A DNA stretch of 41,066 nucleotides from the NCBI RefSeq assembly GCF_000715495.1, contig NZ_JNLX01000083.1, positions 1-41,066 of the forward strand. The letters are read 5' to 3'. A program made the position numbers and the translations under genes. The notes under the pieces are model-generated. The model was not told where the DNA came from, made no database searches, and saw nothing but the letters and a program-made list of their open reading frames with translations. Each line of letters begins with the position of its first letter. The stretch's first letter is position 1. The stretch is from Hymenobacter sp. IS2118 (GTDB lineage Bacteria; Bacteroidota; Bacteroidia; Cytophagales; Hymenobacteraceae). This document shows, in pieces, positions 7,139-15,480 of the stretch.

Positions 7139-8368
7139 TCACACCAACTGCCGAAGCGCCATTTCGAATGAGCGTTGGGCAATGCCGGTGGGGTGCGCAT
7201 TTTCCTGGTAGGTGCGCTCCAGCGCGGCGCCGATGATGCGCGAGGTATCGGCAAAAATGGCCTGGTCGGTAATCTCGGCTCCGGTTTCCATGAGGTAAGC
7301 AAACACGCGCGCCATGCCGCAGTTGGCAATAAAATCGGGCACCACGGCCGCGTGCTGGTCGGCAAACTCGCCGGTAGGGCCGAAGAATATTTCCGGGTCG
7401 GCAAAGGGCACGTTGGCCCCGCAGCTTATCACCTTCAGGCCGCCGGCCAGCAGCTGTTCTACCTGGGGGCGCGCTACCAGACGCGAAGACGCGGCCGGAA
7501 TAAAAATATCCGCGCCCATGGACCATACTTTCTCATTCACTTCATCGAAGGAAAGCAGGTTGTCGGCCGTTAGGGCATTGCCCTGGCGGTTCAACAGCAG
7601 CGTCCGGATTTCTTCCAGGCCGAAGCCGTCGGGGTTCAGCAGCCCGCCGGCCCGGTCAATAATGCCCACGATGCGCACGCCCTGCCCGGCGAGGTAGTAA
7701 GCCGCCGCCGCGCCCACATTGCCCCAGCCCTGAATGATGGCGCGCTGCCCGCGCAGGTCGGTTTGGGGCCACAGGCGGTAGTAGTGGCGCACGGCCTCGG
7801 CCACGCCGTAGCCGGTGATGAGGTCGGCCACGGTGTATTTACGAGCCAGATTGGGCGAAAAGGCGGCGTCCTCGACCACTTTTATTACGCCCTGCCGAAG
7901 CTGCCCGAGTTTCTGGATTTTTTGAGGTTCGGTGGCGTGGTAATGCCCGGTTACAACGCCCTCCTGTGGGTGCCAGAGGCCGTATTCTTCGGTGATGGGA
8001 ATCACCTCGTGTATCTCGTCAATGTTGAGGTCGCCACCGGTGCCGTAGTAGTTTTTCAGCAGCGGAAACACCGCGCGGTACCAGCGTTCCAGCACGCCCC
8101 GCTTGCGCGGGTCCTGGGGGTCGAAGTTGATGCCCGACTTAGCGCCTCCAATGGCCGGGCCCGATACCGTGAACTTCACTTCCATCGTTTTGGCCAGGCT
8201 TTCCACTTCACGCTTATCCAGGCCCTTGCGCATGCGGGTGCCGCCCCCGGCCGCGCCGCCACGTAAGGAGTTGATTACAACCCAACCTTCGGCGTCCGTT
8301 TCGGAATCTTTCCATTCGAAGACGATTTCAGGTCGTTTGTTTTCAAATTTGGTTAGCAGGTCGAGCAT
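7139..8368 (-). CDS. Glu/Leu/Phe/Val dehydrogenase family enzyme
   Basis: A 409-residue NAD(P)-dependent amino-acid dehydrogenase. The catalytic region shows GGAAGGGTRM (37-46), GPAIGGAKSGINFDPQDP with the catalytic-type Lys77, and GGDLNIDEIHEVI with the conserved Asp113. The C-terminal Rossmann domain has GWGNVG (214-219) and CGANVPF. Members oxidatively deaminate an amino acid to its 2-oxo acid; the divergent catalytic surroundings compared with classic hexameric glutamate dehydrogenase do not allow the substrate to be named. A second family member, resembling leucine dehydrogenase, lies at 14240-15328. It is divergent from an ArsR-fold regulator gene at 8658, which may control it. A TACCTTTG box precedes it at 8409-8416. 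Confidence 0.88.
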   Translation of the reverse strand: MLDLLTKFENKRPEIVFEWKDSETDAEGWVVINSLRGGAAGGGTRMRKGLDKREVESLAKTMEVKFTVSGPAIGGAKSGINFDPQDPRKRGVLERWYRAVFPLLKNYYGTGGDLNIDEIHEVIPITEEYGLWHPQEGVVTGHYHATEPQKIQKLGQLRQGVIKVVEDAAFSPNLARKYTVADLITGYGVAEAVRHYYRLWPQTDLRGQRAIIQGWGNVGAAAAYYLAGQGVRIVGIIDRAGGLLNPDGFGLEEIRTLLLNRQGNALTADNLLSFDEVNEKVWSMGADIFIPAASSRLVARPQVEQLLAGGLKVISCGANVPFADPEIFFGPTGEFADQHAAVVPDFIANCGMARVFAYLMETGAEITDQAIFADTSRIIGAALERTYQENAHPTGIAQRSFEMALRQLV

Positions 8369-8408
8369 TGGGTGGGAATAGGGGTATTGGAGACAAGAAG
8401 TAGCGCCC

Positions 8409-8416
8409 CAAAGGTA
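8409..8416 (-). promoter_or_regulatory. TACCTTTG -7 box upstream of the amino-acid dehydrogenase
   Basis: The minus strand reads TACCTTTG, an exact TAnnTTTG match, about 40 nt before the start codon. No TTG stands at the usual 19-21 bp upstream, so only the -7 element is supported. Confidence 0.45.
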
Positions 8417-8657
8417 CGGTAGCGAGTTCTTGGACTTCCGAAACCCAATATTGCATTTGACGTAGAAGCAGAAATTTCAAATACTAATTATTTTTTTCCT
8501 GCCAAAACATCAGCACCTTTTACTGTTTCACACCACCAGCAGGAACTACCCACGTAAAACAGATGTATTGCGGTTGTTCTACTCTTTTAGATTGTACGGC
8601 TTGGCCTAATCATTTTCCTCTTTTCTAATCCATTTCCATTTTACTTTTTATCGACTC

Positions 8658-8978
8658 ATGAAACCATTGCATTCGCGTGTAGATGCGCAACAGTTGGACC
8701 GTGCCGCGGCTATGCTCAAGGTTCTCTCCCATCCCAAGCGGTTGGCTATTGTTGACTTACTAGGCAAAACCAAAGGCAAAGACAGCCAAATGTCCGTAAC
8801 CGACATTTACCAGGCGCTCGATTTGCCCCAAGCCATTGCTTCACAGCATCTCATCACCCTAAAGGACCGGGGCGTACTGAAATCCAGTAAGATTGGCACC
8901 AAAATTTACTACTCGCTGGCCGTGCCTCAGCTGCTCAAGGTGATTGACACCCTCGAAGATTATTCGGGCAAGCTTTAA
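8658..8978 (+). CDS. ArsR-fold winged-helix transcriptional regulator
   Basis: A 106-residue winged-helix protein. LKVLSHPKRLAIVDLL is the typical ArsR helix, VTDIYQALDLPQAIASQHL the helix-turn-helix with recognition helix, and SSKIGTKIYYSL the beta wing. There is no cysteine anywhere, so it lacks the thiol metal site of classical ArsR/SmtB sensors and probably responds to another signal or acts constitutively. It diverges from the amino-acid dehydrogenase gene across 289 bp, making that gene and itself the obvious candidate targets (inference). The intergenic stretch is AT-rich; I see no convincing operator palindrome. A shared terminator follows at 9007-9045. Confidence 0.85.
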   Translation: MKPLHSRVDAQQLDRAAAMLKVLSHPKRLAIVDLLGKTKGKDSQMSVTDIYQALDLPQAIASQHLITLKDRGVLKSSKIGTKIYYSLAVPQLLKVIDTLEDYSGKL

Positions 8979-9006
8979 TCGAACCGATTAACGCTAACGA
9001 TTACAA

Positions 9007-9045
9007 AAAAAAAGCTGTTTCCCACGCGGGAAACAGCTTTTTTTA
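9007..9045. terminator. Bidirectional terminator between the ArsR-fold gene and coaE
   Basis: A near-perfect stem AAAAAGCTGTTTCCC/GGGAAACAGCTTTTT encloses a 4-nt ACGC loop, with an A run on the left and a T run on the right, so it works for both convergent genes. Its right flank includes the coaE stop codon (9043-9045). Confidence 0.9.
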
Positions 9046-9648
9046 TGCCTGCCGGGCAGTGCTAAACGTGCGGTGCAGTGCTTCCACCTGGGGCAGCAGC
9101 GGCCGCTCGTCGTCGTTGATAAGCACGTAGTCGGCCCGCTGCATTTTCTCCTCTTCGCTCAGCTGCTTGGCCATAATTGCCCGCACGTCGGTGGGGGAGC
9201 GGTGCGGGTCGCGTCGCAGCACCCGCGCCTGACGCACATCCAGCGGCGCAAACACGGTGATGATGCGGTCGAGCTGCTTGTAGGAGCCGGCTTCGAAGAG
9301 CAGGGCGGCTTCTTTGAGCACGTAGGGTTGTTCCGCCACCTGTTGGGCCAGGGCCCAACGTTCAAAATCGGTGCCCACGTGCGGGTGCACCAAGCTATTG
9401 AGCTGGGCCAGTAGCACAGGGTTATCGAACACCGTGCTCGCCAGTACGGGCCGATTGAGCCGCCCCGCGGCATCGTAGGTATCGGGGCCGAAGGCGGCCG
9501 TGAGCTGCTGGCGTAGCAGTGCGTCGTTTTCCATCACCCAGCGGGCCCGCGTATCCGCGTCGTAAATGGGCACACCCAAGGCGTGAAACAAGCGGCTTAC
9601 GATGCTCTTGCCCGAACCGATTCCGCCGGTGATGCCGATGCGTAGCAT
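9043..9648 (-). CDS. coaE: Dephospho-CoA kinase
   Basis: This 201-residue P-loop kinase starts MLRIGITGGIGSGKSIVSRL with Walker A GGIGSGKS, followed by the family-typical YDADTRARWVM (substrate-binding Asp) and LVHP. It phosphorylates the 3' hydroxyl of dephospho-CoA, the last step of coenzyme A synthesis. It is the last gene of the yajC-ybbR-coaE run, 4 bp after ybbR, an order that recurs in Bacteroidota. Length is normal. Transcription is ended by the hairpin that overlaps its stop codon. Confidence 0.95.
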   Translation of the reverse strand: MLRIGITGGIGSGKSIVSRLFHALGVPIYDADTRARWVMENDALLRQQLTAAFGPDTYDAAGRLNRPVLASTVFDNPVLLAQLNSLVHPHVGTDFERWALAQQVAEQPYVLKEAALLFEAGSYKQLDRIITVFAPLDVRQARVLRRDPHRSPTDVRAIMAKQLSEEEKMQRADYVLINDDERPLLPQVEALHRTFSTARQA

Positions 9649-9652
9649 GGTA

Positions 9653-10396
9653 CTAATAGTTAGGTTCGGAAAAGCGCCGTCTACGGCCGGGCGCCAGGCT
9701 GGGCGGGCGGCTTCGGGCTTGCCAGCGCATTTGTACCGAGGGCACCGAAGCGCGCACGCGGGAGGGCGTCTCCACGGTTACCTGGACTTCCGTTTCTTCG
9801 TCCTGTCGGGCCAGGGCCTTGGGCACCACGATGTAAGGGTCGGGCAGGGCATTCACCAAGCTGGCCGGGCCACTGAACGTAACGGCCGCCGGCGTGAAGC
9901 GCGCCCTAAAAAGCCGGGCCGAATCGCGGGGGAGGGCCAGGTAAAGCTGTCGAGTCGCAAAGCGGTCGAAGGTGAGCCGCAAGGTGTCGCCGGCCCATTC
10001 GGTTACCTGAACGTCTTCAAGAGCCGTTTGCAGGCCGCGGCGCCAAACATCGGCGGGAAGGTAGCGGGTGCCGGGCAGGGGCACCGGGCGCAGTACGGCC
10101 GGCTGCGTGCCCCAGCCCATGTTGGCCCGCAGCAGGCGCCAGCCCTGGCCGGTCACCGTTACCGGCAGGGCGTCGGGCAGGGGGCGTAAGGGCACGTAGC
10201 GGGCCGAGTCGTAGCGCCACGCCAGCGGATAATCCAGGCGGGTGGTGTACGTTTTGTTCAGGGCATTCATCTGCCAGAAAAAGACGGCCGCCAGGAGGCA
10301 CGCCGTCACAGCCCGGTAGAAACTGGGCTCCTGGCCAGCAAAGGGGCGCACAAACCAGCCCGCCAGCTGGCCTGCCCTGCTCAGTGGCCCGTCCAT
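9653..10396 (-). CDS. YbbR-like domain membrane-anchored protein
   Basis: A 247-residue protein with one N-terminal membrane segment (about 28-43, AVTACLLAAVFFWQMN) and a periplasmic or extracytoplasmic remainder rich in beta strands. The YTTRLDYPLAWRY and LPVTVTGQGWRLL segments fit the YbbR-like fold seen in Bacteroidota. The C-terminus is strongly basic (SLAPGRRRRFSEPNY). YbbR domains in Gram-positive bacteria regulate the diadenylate cyclase CdaA; in Bacteroidota the gene instead sits between yajC and coaE, as here, and its role is unknown. It is translationally close to both neighbours (3 and 4 bp gaps), so co-transcription is very likely. Confidence 0.75.
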   Translation of the reverse strand: MDGPLSRAGQLAGWFVRPFAGQEPSFYRAVTACLLAAVFFWQMNALNKTYTTRLDYPLAWRYDSARYVPLRPLPDALPVTVTGQGWRLLRANMGWGTQPAVLRPVPLPGTRYLPADVWRRGLQTALEDVQVTEWAGDTLRLTFDRFATRQLYLALPRDSARLFRARFTPAAVTFSGPASLVNALPDPYIVVPKALARQDEETEVQVTVETPSRVRASVPSVQMRWQARSRPPSLAPGRRRRFSEPNY

Positions 10397-10399
10397 GAC

Positions 10400-10729
10400 T
10401 TAGGTGGTGGCTATGGCTTCGGCACTCGCATTGGTCTTGGTGCCCACCTCGCGGGCAATGGCCGAGCGGTCGAAACGCAGCTTGGTACCACGGTCCACTT
10501 CTACTACCACCGTGTCTTCGGTGAGGTCAATTACGAGGCCGTGCAGGCCGCCAATGGTGACGATGCGGGAGCCTTTGGCCAACGACTGGCGGAAAGCTTT
10601 GGCATCGGAGGCCCGCTTTTGCTGGGGCCGAATCATGAAGAAATACACCACCAGACCGATGGCTATCGGGAAGACTAGCTGCATGTAGTCCATGCCGCCG
10701 GAAGCTTGTAAAAGTAGGGTCAAAAACAT
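10400..10729 (-). CDS. yajC: Preprotein translocase subunit YajC
   Basis: A 109-residue protein with a single N-terminal membrane helix (about 16-35, VFPIAIGLVVYFFMI) followed directly by the hallmark RPQQKR and a small cytoplasmic domain (GSRIVTIGGLHGLVIDL...VEVDRGTKLRFDRSAI). YajC associates with SecDF-YidC at the Sec translocon. It is 18 bp downstream of the DUF1573 lipoprotein gene and 3 bp before ybbR, a conserved Bacteroidota arrangement. Confidence 0.95.
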   Translation of the reverse strand: MFLTLLLQASGGMDYMQLVFPIAIGLVVYFFMIRPQQKRASDAKAFRQSLAKGSRIVTIGGLHGLVIDLTEDTVVVEVDRGTKLRFDRSAIAREVGTKTNASAEAIATT

Positions 10730-10747
10730 GGTGTTTGGGGTGTGAGC

Positions 10748-11257
10748 TTAAAGCGCACTGGCTGCCGTTGGGCCGTCAGTCAGGATGTTGCCTTTGATGA
10801 GAATGGTAGTGATGTTGGGTTGGGTATTGGCCCGCACCGCAATTTGCTTGCTGACGATGCCCTGCTTGCCACGGCTGTCGAACTGCACTTCCATGGTGCC
10901 CTGCGCGCCCGGCAATACGGGCGCCTTGGTCCAGCTGGGCGTGGTGCAACCGCACGACACAACAGCGTCCTGAATCAGCAGTGGCGACTTGCCAGTGTTG
11001 GTGAAGGTGAAGGTGTGGCGCACCTTGCTGTCGGCCTTGATATCGCCAAAGTCGAATTCGGTTTCAGTGAATTTCATCACTGGTGCGTTGGGGTTGGGTG
11101 CTTCGTCTTCGCTCACCACATTGGGGTTGTCCACAGTGGGGTTGGCAGCAGCATCGGTGGCGGCGGCATTCATGCCTGCGCTACCTACTTCCGTGGTTTT
11201 GTCGGAGTTGCAGGCACTAAGGAGCAGCGCCGCAGCAAGGAAAATCTGGTATTTCAT
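10748..11257 (-). CDS. DUF1573 domain lipoprotein
   Basis: A 169-residue protein with a lipoprotein signal (MKYQIFLAAALLLSAC, lipobox LLSAC, lipidated Cys16), a low-complexity Ala/Asn linker and a C-terminal DUF1573 domain (about 60-165). The domain is an immunoglobulin-like fold with the typical FDFGDIKADSKVRHTFTFTN start, VVSCGCTTPSW and a terminal VRANTQPNITTILIKGN. Many DUF1573 proteins occur in Bacteroidota envelopes; function is not established. It heads the yajC-ybbR-coaE run and is probably co-transcribed with it. Confidence 0.88.
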   Translation of the reverse strand: MKYQIFLAAALLLSACNSDKTTEVGSAGMNAAATDAAANPTVDNPNVVSEDEAPNPNAPVMKFTETEFDFGDIKADSKVRHTFTFTNTGKSPLLIQDAVVSCGCTTPSWTKAPVLPGAQGTMEVQFDSRGKQGIVSKQIAVRANTQPNITTILIKGNILTDGPTAASAL

Positions 11258-11394
11258 ACGGGTAAAACACGCCGGAACGCGTTTAGCTAAGAGGCTGGGG
11301 AGGAACTAGGTTTCCTGGGCAACAAGCGGGTGTGGGAGAGAGTGCCCGCCGCCGTTCCTTTTCAAAAAGAGTACGGCCCCGCTTCAGCGCCGAA

Positions 11395-12393
11395 CTAGAG
11401 CTTGGCAATAATGTTTTGGGCAAACTGGCTGGTGCTGGCCTGGCCGCCCAGGTCGCCGGTGCACTCTTGCTTATGCAGCAGTGTTGCTTCCAACGCTTTT
11501 TCAATCTGGTCGGCCTTGGCGTGCTCGCCAAGGTAATGCAGCATCATCAGGGCCGAGCGGAGCAGGGCGGTGGGGTTGGCCTTGCCCTGGCCGGCAATGT
11601 CGGGCGCCGAGCCGTGCACGGCTTCAAATACGGCCATGTCATCGCCAATATTAGCGCCGGCCACCACGCCGAGGCCACCTACCAGGCCCGCGCACAAGTC
11701 CGATAGGATGTCGCCAAACAGGTTGGTCGTCACCACCACATCAAACTGCTCGGGCTTGTTCACGAGCTGCATGCACATGTTATCGATGATTTTATCCTCG
11801 TACACAATCTGCGGAAACTCGGCGGCGGCTTCTTTGCAGGCGTCGAGCATCAGCGTGCCGGCCATTTTTAGGATGTTGGCTTTGTGGGCCAGAGTCACCT
11901 TTTTGCGGCCGTGCTTGGCGGCGTAAGCAAACGCGGCGCGGCAGATTTGGCGCGAGCCTTCCTTCGTGATGCGGTTGAAGGAGTCGGCAATGCCCAGCCG
12001 CTCGTCGTACACTTCCAGGCCCGAGTACAGTCCCTCGGTATTCTCGCGAAACAGCACCAGGTCGATGCCCTCGTAGCGGGTTTTGATACCGGCCGTGGTC
12101 TTGCTGGGGCGTACGTTCTGATAGAGGTTGTACTTCTGGCGCAGCGTCACGTTGATGCTGCGGAAGCCCTTGCCAACCGGGGTAGTAATCGGGCCTTTCA
12201 GCGCCACCTTATTCTTTTCCAAGGACTTGAGCAGCGCGCCAGGAATCAACTCGCCCGACTGGTCGAATGTGGTCTGGCCGGCGTTCTGCTCCTCCCACTG
12301 CACGGGCACTTGCGCCGCGGTAAAAATATCAGTTACGGCTTTGGTGATTTCGGGGCCAATGCCGTCGCCGGGAATAAGGGTTACTAAGTGCAT
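11395..12393 (-). CDS. Isocitrate dehydrogenase, NAD-type (isocitrate/isopropylmalate family)
   Basis: A 332-residue decarboxylating dehydrogenase. LIPGDGIGPE (6-15) is the family N-terminus; the substrate region TPVGKGFRSINVTLRQKYNLYQNVRP and FRENTEGLYSG match short NAD-dependent isocitrate dehydrogenases rather than 3-isopropylmalate dehydrogenase. VVTTNLFGDILSDL and VHGSAPDIAGQGKANP form the metal and cofactor sites. It oxidises isocitrate to 2-oxoglutarate in the TCA cycle. It lies between nusB/YtxH and the DUF1573-yajC genes. The upstream gap holds a word-repeat element. Tartrate dehydrogenase or homoisocitrate dehydrogenase are less likely alternatives. Confidence 0.85.
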   Translation of the reverse strand: MHLVTLIPGDGIGPEITKAVTDIFTAAQVPVQWEEQNAGQTTFDQSGELIPGALLKSLEKNKVALKGPITTPVGKGFRSINVTLRQKYNLYQNVRPSKTTAGIKTRYEGIDLVLFRENTEGLYSGLEVYDERLGIADSFNRITKEGSRQICRAAFAYAAKHGRKKVTLAHKANILKMAGTLMLDACKEAAAEFPQIVYEDKIIDNMCMQLVNKPEQFDVVVTTNLFGDILSDLCAGLVGGLGVVAGANIGDDMAVFEAVHGSAPDIAGQGKANPTALLRSALMMLHYLGEHAKADQIEKALEATLLHKQECTGDLGGQASTSQFAQNIIAKL

Positions 12394-12404
12394 CTGAAAG
12401 TGGA

Positions 12405-12512
12405 TAGTGAAACGGTAAAATAGTGAGGTAGCGAAGAAGCAAGTGCAGTTGTAGTAGCGCTAGCTGCGCGGCTTAACCACCAACTCACCATTTCGCCACC
12501 TCGCTATTTCAC
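12405..12512. repeat. Word-repeat inverted element between isocitrate dehydrogenase and YtxH genes
   Basis: Left half (12405-12436) carries the words ATAGTGA and GAGGTAGCGAA; right half (12483-12510) carries their complements. The best pair is 12417-12435 with 12491-12509, imperfect with about three mismatches. The element ends immediately before the YtxH gene stop codon. Confidence 0.6.
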
Positions 12513-12824
12513 CTATACGCCCTTGCGGGAATTAATTTGATTGATAAGCTGGTCAACGTCGCCCAGCAGCTGCTCGGCTTTGGATTTGGCGTCGGAAATC
12601 ACGCGCTGGCCTTCGGCTTTGGCCGAGGACTGGCCGGCAGTGTCGCGGCTGGTCACGAGGCTATCGGTGAGGTCAGCCAGCACAGAGCGGTATCGCTCGA
12701 GCTGGTAGCTGAGCCAGGAGCGGGTTTCGGTGCCGGTTTCGGGGGCGTAAAGCAAGCCAAGGGTTGCGCCGGTGAGGGCGCCGCCCGCGAAGCACAAGAT
12801 GCCGGTAAGGGTTTTATTGGCCAT
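12513..12824 (-). CDS. YtxH domain protein
   Basis: A 103-residue protein with an N-terminal glycine-rich hydrophobic segment (LCFAGGALTGATLGLLYAPETG) typical of YtxH, followed by a charged amphipathic helix rich in Ala, Lys and Ser. The GLLYAPxxG motif is diagnostic. YtxH-type proteins are small, membrane-associated and often stress-linked; the exact role is unknown. It lies 94 bp downstream of nusB on the same strand. Confidence 0.85.
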   Translation of the reverse strand: MANKTLTGILCFAGGALTGATLGLLYAPETGTETRSWLSYQLERYRSVLADLTDSLVTSRDTAGQSSAKAEGQRVISDAKSKAEQLLGDVDQLINQINSRKGV

Positions 12825-12918
12825 GGTCGTCGGAATGAGAAAGTGGGAGTAAGGGTCGGAAGATTCAACGGCGGGCAGGCCGGTGAAGTTGTGCGTGCGG
12901 TAAGCTTACCGCACAAAC

Positions 12919-14115
12919 CTATTGGTTATCGAGCAAGCCGCGGCCCGATTTGCGAATGTCGCCACTGGCCGCCAAATCCGTGGCCAGCTTATCCAGAATG
13001 CCGTTCACGAACTGCTTGCTTTTGGGCGTGCTGTAGAGCTTGCTGATTTCAATGTATTCGTTGATAGTGACTTTGACGGGAATGCCGCGGAAAAGCTGCA
13101 TTTCGGTGAGGGCCATTTTCAGAATAATCTTATCGAGCAAGGCCACCCGCTCCACATCCCAGTTCTGGGCCGAGCCGGCGATGAGCTTCTCCATCTTGTC
13201 GTCCTCAATGAGCGTCTGCTTATAGAGCGTTTCGGCAAATTCGCGGTCGTCGGCCCAATTGGCCGAGAGGTTCATCAGCTCTTGCTTCTCGTCGGCACCG
13301 AAGGGGAGCATTTTCAGCGTTTTCAGCACCAGATTCCGCACGATAGGCCGGTTTTCTTCCCAGTTCAGGTCATCGGATTCTAACTGCCGCGGCAAAGCCT
13401 CGCCCTTGAAAACGTAGTCTTTATAGAAAAGGCGCAGGATTTCCAGGTCGGCGTCGTAGTCCAGGACGGCATCGTCGGTGGGCTTGCCGCCGAGGTACTC
13501 GCGTAGTGGCCCATCGGCTTTCATTTCCTGCCAGGCTGCGCGTAGCGCGTCCACTTCCTCGGCTCCTTCCCAGGCCAGCTTGCGCCGGATGGTAAGGGCC
13601 TGAAGCTGCTCGTTGGCCATGAGCTTGGCAATGGCCGCGCTCTGATGCAAACGACTGGCATCCAGCGCATTTTCGCTCGGGCCGAGGCGGCGGCGCTCCT
13701 CACGGCTCTGCTCTTCCTCAATCACGCCGAGCAGGGCGGCGGGCAGGTTGAGCAGGTGCAGGTATTGGTCGTGAATGCTCTCGGCGCCCACCAGCAGCTG
13801 GCCGCCGTAGAACGCCCCGTCCTTTTTCACCTGTGCTTCGAAGTAGCTAATGGCATCGGCCAAGGCCGCGTCCACGGCTTTGTCGTCGGTTTTTTCGGGC
13901 AGCACACCCGTTTTGTACCACTCGCGCAGCTGCGCTTCGCCGAGCTTGCGCTGGCCTTCGAGCTGGCGGCGGTCCGGCGCCTCTTTCGCCGACAAATCGG
14001 GCTCAAAAGCAGCCGCAATGCGGTCCTGGGCCAGCATCAAATCAGCTCCCACCGCCTGGTGGTAGGAGTAGAGCGACTGCATGACTTTGATACGAAGGAG
14101 GCGGCGATTGAGCAT
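12919..14115 (-). CDS. nusB: Transcription antitermination factor NusB (long Bacteroidota form)
   Basis: This 398-residue protein begins MLNRRLLRIKVMQSLYSYHQ, the RNA-binding N-terminal helix of NusB, and ends with the NusB core helices (about 300-385: DKIILKMALTEMQLFRGIPVKVTINEYIEISKLYS, then KFVNGILDKL). Between them is an inserted helical region of roughly 200 residues, as in other Bacteroidota NusB proteins, which are more than twice the E. coli length. NusB with NusE binds boxA in rRNA leaders and prevents premature termination. Preceded by a word-repeat element that reaches to within a few bases of its start codon. Confidence 0.92.
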   Translation of the reverse strand: MLNRRLLRIKVMQSLYSYHQAVGADLMLAQDRIAAAFEPDLSAKEAPDRRQLEGQRKLGEAQLREWYKTGVLPEKTDDKAVDAALADAISYFEAQVKKDGAFYGGQLLVGAESIHDQYLHLLNLPAALLGVIEEEQSREERRRLGPSENALDASRLHQSAAIAKLMANEQLQALTIRRKLAWEGAEEVDALRAAWQEMKADGPLREYLGGKPTDDAVLDYDADLEILRLFYKDYVFKGEALPRQLESDDLNWEENRPIVRNLVLKTLKMLPFGADEKQELMNLSANWADDREFAETLYKQTLIEDDKMEKLIAGSAQNWDVERVALLDKIILKMALTEMQLFRGIPVKVTINEYIEISKLYSTPKSKQFVNGILDKLATDLAASGDIRKSGRGLLDNQ

Positions 14116-14119
14116 ATTT

Positions 14120-14238
14120 TTGAGTTATGAATTATGAGTTAAAAGTTCTGAGTCAGAAGTCGTGAGTAGGAAAGCGCCGAGTCGGTCAAACTCGCGTCTC
14201 AACCAACTCATGACTCATGACTTTTAACTCATAACTCC
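14120..14238. repeat. Word-repeat inverted element between leucine dehydrogenase and nusB
   Basis: Left half repeats the word GAGTTATGA / TTATGAGTT / CTGAGTCAG; right half repeats ACTCATGA and ACTCATAACTC. A perfect 15-bp inverted pair is 14132-14146 with 14220-14234 (TTATGAGTTAAAAGT and complement). The element fills the whole gap from just before the nusB start to the stop of the upstream gene. Confidence 0.75.
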
Positions 14239-14239
14239 T

Positions 14240-15328
14240 TTAGTACGTTGATTTCACCTTGCCCACGCTGGCGATGCGCTCCTTGGCCTGCTTGATGGCG
14301 GCGGCCTGGGGGTGCGTGCCTTCTTCGTCGGCCTTGGCCAAAACCTGGAGGGTGAAATCGTAGATTTTTTCGGTTTGCGTGAGGGCGCCCTGACGACTGG
14401 TGCCCACTACTTCGGAGTACACATTGATGAGGCCGCCGGCGTTGATGAGGAAGTCGGGGGCGTACACGATGCCGCGCTTCACCAGCTCGGGGCCGTGCTG
14501 GTTTTCTACCTTGAGCTGGTTGTTGGCGCAGCCGGCCACCACCCGGCACTTCAGGCGCGGAATGGTGTCGTCGTTCAGCGTGGCACCCAGGGCGCAGGGC
14601 GAATAAATGTCCATCTGCTGGTCGTAGATGTCCTCCAGGCCCACGGCGGTGGCACCGAAGCGGGCGGCGGCTTCCAGGGCGCGGTCTTCGTAGTAGTCGG
14701 TTACGATGAGCTTGGCGCCCTCTTTCTGCAGGTGCTCGAGCAGGTAGGTGCCCACGTGGCCCACGCCCTGCACGCCAATGGTCCGGCCAGTCAGGCTCTC
14801 GGAGCCGAAGGCTTTTTTGGCGGCGGCTTTCATGCCCATGTAGGTGCCGTAAGCTGTCACTGGCGAGGGGTCGCCGGAGCCGCCCATGCTTTCGGGCAGG
14901 CCCGCTACGTGCTTGGTTTCCATGCGGATGTACTCCATGTCCTTGGTGGTCATGTTCACATCCTCGGCCGTGATGTATTTGCCGTTCAGGTTCTTCACGA
15001 AGCGGCCGAACTTGCGCAGCAGCGCTTCAGTCTTCATCTTCACATCGCCGATGATGACGGCTTTGCCACCGCCCAGGTTCAGGCCCGAGATGGCCGCCTT
15101 GTAGGTCATGCCGCGCGAGAGGCGCAGCACGTCATTCAGCGCTTCCATGTCGCTGGCGTAGTGCCACATGCGGGTGCCGCCCAGGGCCGGGCCGAGCGCG
15201 GTATTGTGAATGCCGATAATGGCTTTCAGACCGGTTTCGTGGTCGTGGCAAAACACGACTTGTTCGTGCTGGTGCTCGGCAATCTGGCCGAAAATGACCT
15301 CAGGGGCCAGGATTTGAGTTTCAATCAT
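14240..15328 (-). CDS. Leucine dehydrogenase-like amino-acid dehydrogenase
   Basis: A 362-residue Glu/Leu/Phe/Val dehydrogenase. Leu/Phe/Val-dehydrogenase features are [10 protein letters not shown] (47-55), LGGGKAVI with catalytic-type Lys89, TAEDVNMT (120-127), and the Rossmann GVQGVGHVG (185-193) followed by VTDYYED. It probably deaminates branched-chain amino acids to 2-oxo acids with NAD+, feeding branched-chain fatty acid synthesis or catabolism (family knowledge). The frame extends upstream to 15442, but [11 protein letters not shown] at 15328 matches the family N-terminus, so that start is used. A TACTTTTG box on the minus strand (15440-15447) may be its promoter. It diverges from an ABC exporter gene. 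Confidence 0.9.
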   Translation of the reverse strand: MIETQILAPEVIFGQIAEHQHEQVVFCHDHETGLKAIIGIHNTALGPALGGTRMWHYASDMEALNDVLRLSRGMTYKAAISGLNLGGGKAVIIGDVKMKTEALLRKFGRFVKNLNGKYITAEDVNMTTKDMEYIRMETKHVAGLPESMGGSGDPSPVTAYGTYMGMKAAAKKAFGSESLTGRTIGVQGVGHVGTYLLEHLQKEGAKLIVTDYYEDRALEAAARFGATAVGLEDIYDQQMDIYSPCALGATLNDDTIPRLKCRVVAGCANNQLKVENQHGPELVKRGIVYAPDFLINAGGLINVYSEVVGTSRQGALTQTEKIYDFTLQVLAKADEEGTHPQAAAIKQAKERIASVGKVKSTY

Positions 15329-15386
15329 GGGAAGGGATTGAGCGTGGTGGGAATTTGGAAAAGGATGGGTTGGGAACAGTGCGGCG

Positions 15387-15394
15387 TAACTTTG
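15387..15394 (+). promoter_or_regulatory. TAACTTTG -7 box upstream of the first ABC half-exporter
   Basis: TAACTTTG is an exact TAnnTTTG match, about 90 nt before the coding start. The nearest TTG (15370-15372) is only 14 bp away, so the -33 element is uncertain. Confidence 0.4.
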
Positions 15395-15439
15395 TTGAGT
15401 TGTAGCGTAAGCAAAAGCCTGCGCTACTCTTTCAGGCCG

Positions 15440-15447
15440 CAAAAGTA
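15440..15447 (-). promoter_or_regulatory. TACTTTTG -7 box upstream of leucine dehydrogenase
   Basis: The minus strand reads TACTTTTG, an exact TAnnTTTG match, about 110 nt before the start codon, divergent from the box at 15387-15394. No well-spaced TTG is seen. Confidence 0.4.
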
Positions 15448-15480
15448 CCGCTATTTTCCCAAACCGGCCTCTTTCAACCC

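Noticed and set aside
6974..7171. 65-residue plus-strand ORF rich in His and Ile
   Set aside because: It is the direct translation of tandem repeats (IIHIIHIIHI) and shows no coding character.
8658..8978. Arsenic or zinc sensor of the ArsR/SmtB type
   Set aside because: The protein has no cysteine and no CxC metal site, so only the winged-helix fold can be claimed.
15329..15442. Longer leucine dehydrogenase starting at 15442
   Set aside because: The extra 38 residues do not resemble the family, include the putative promoter box, and [11 protein letters not shown] is the normal start.
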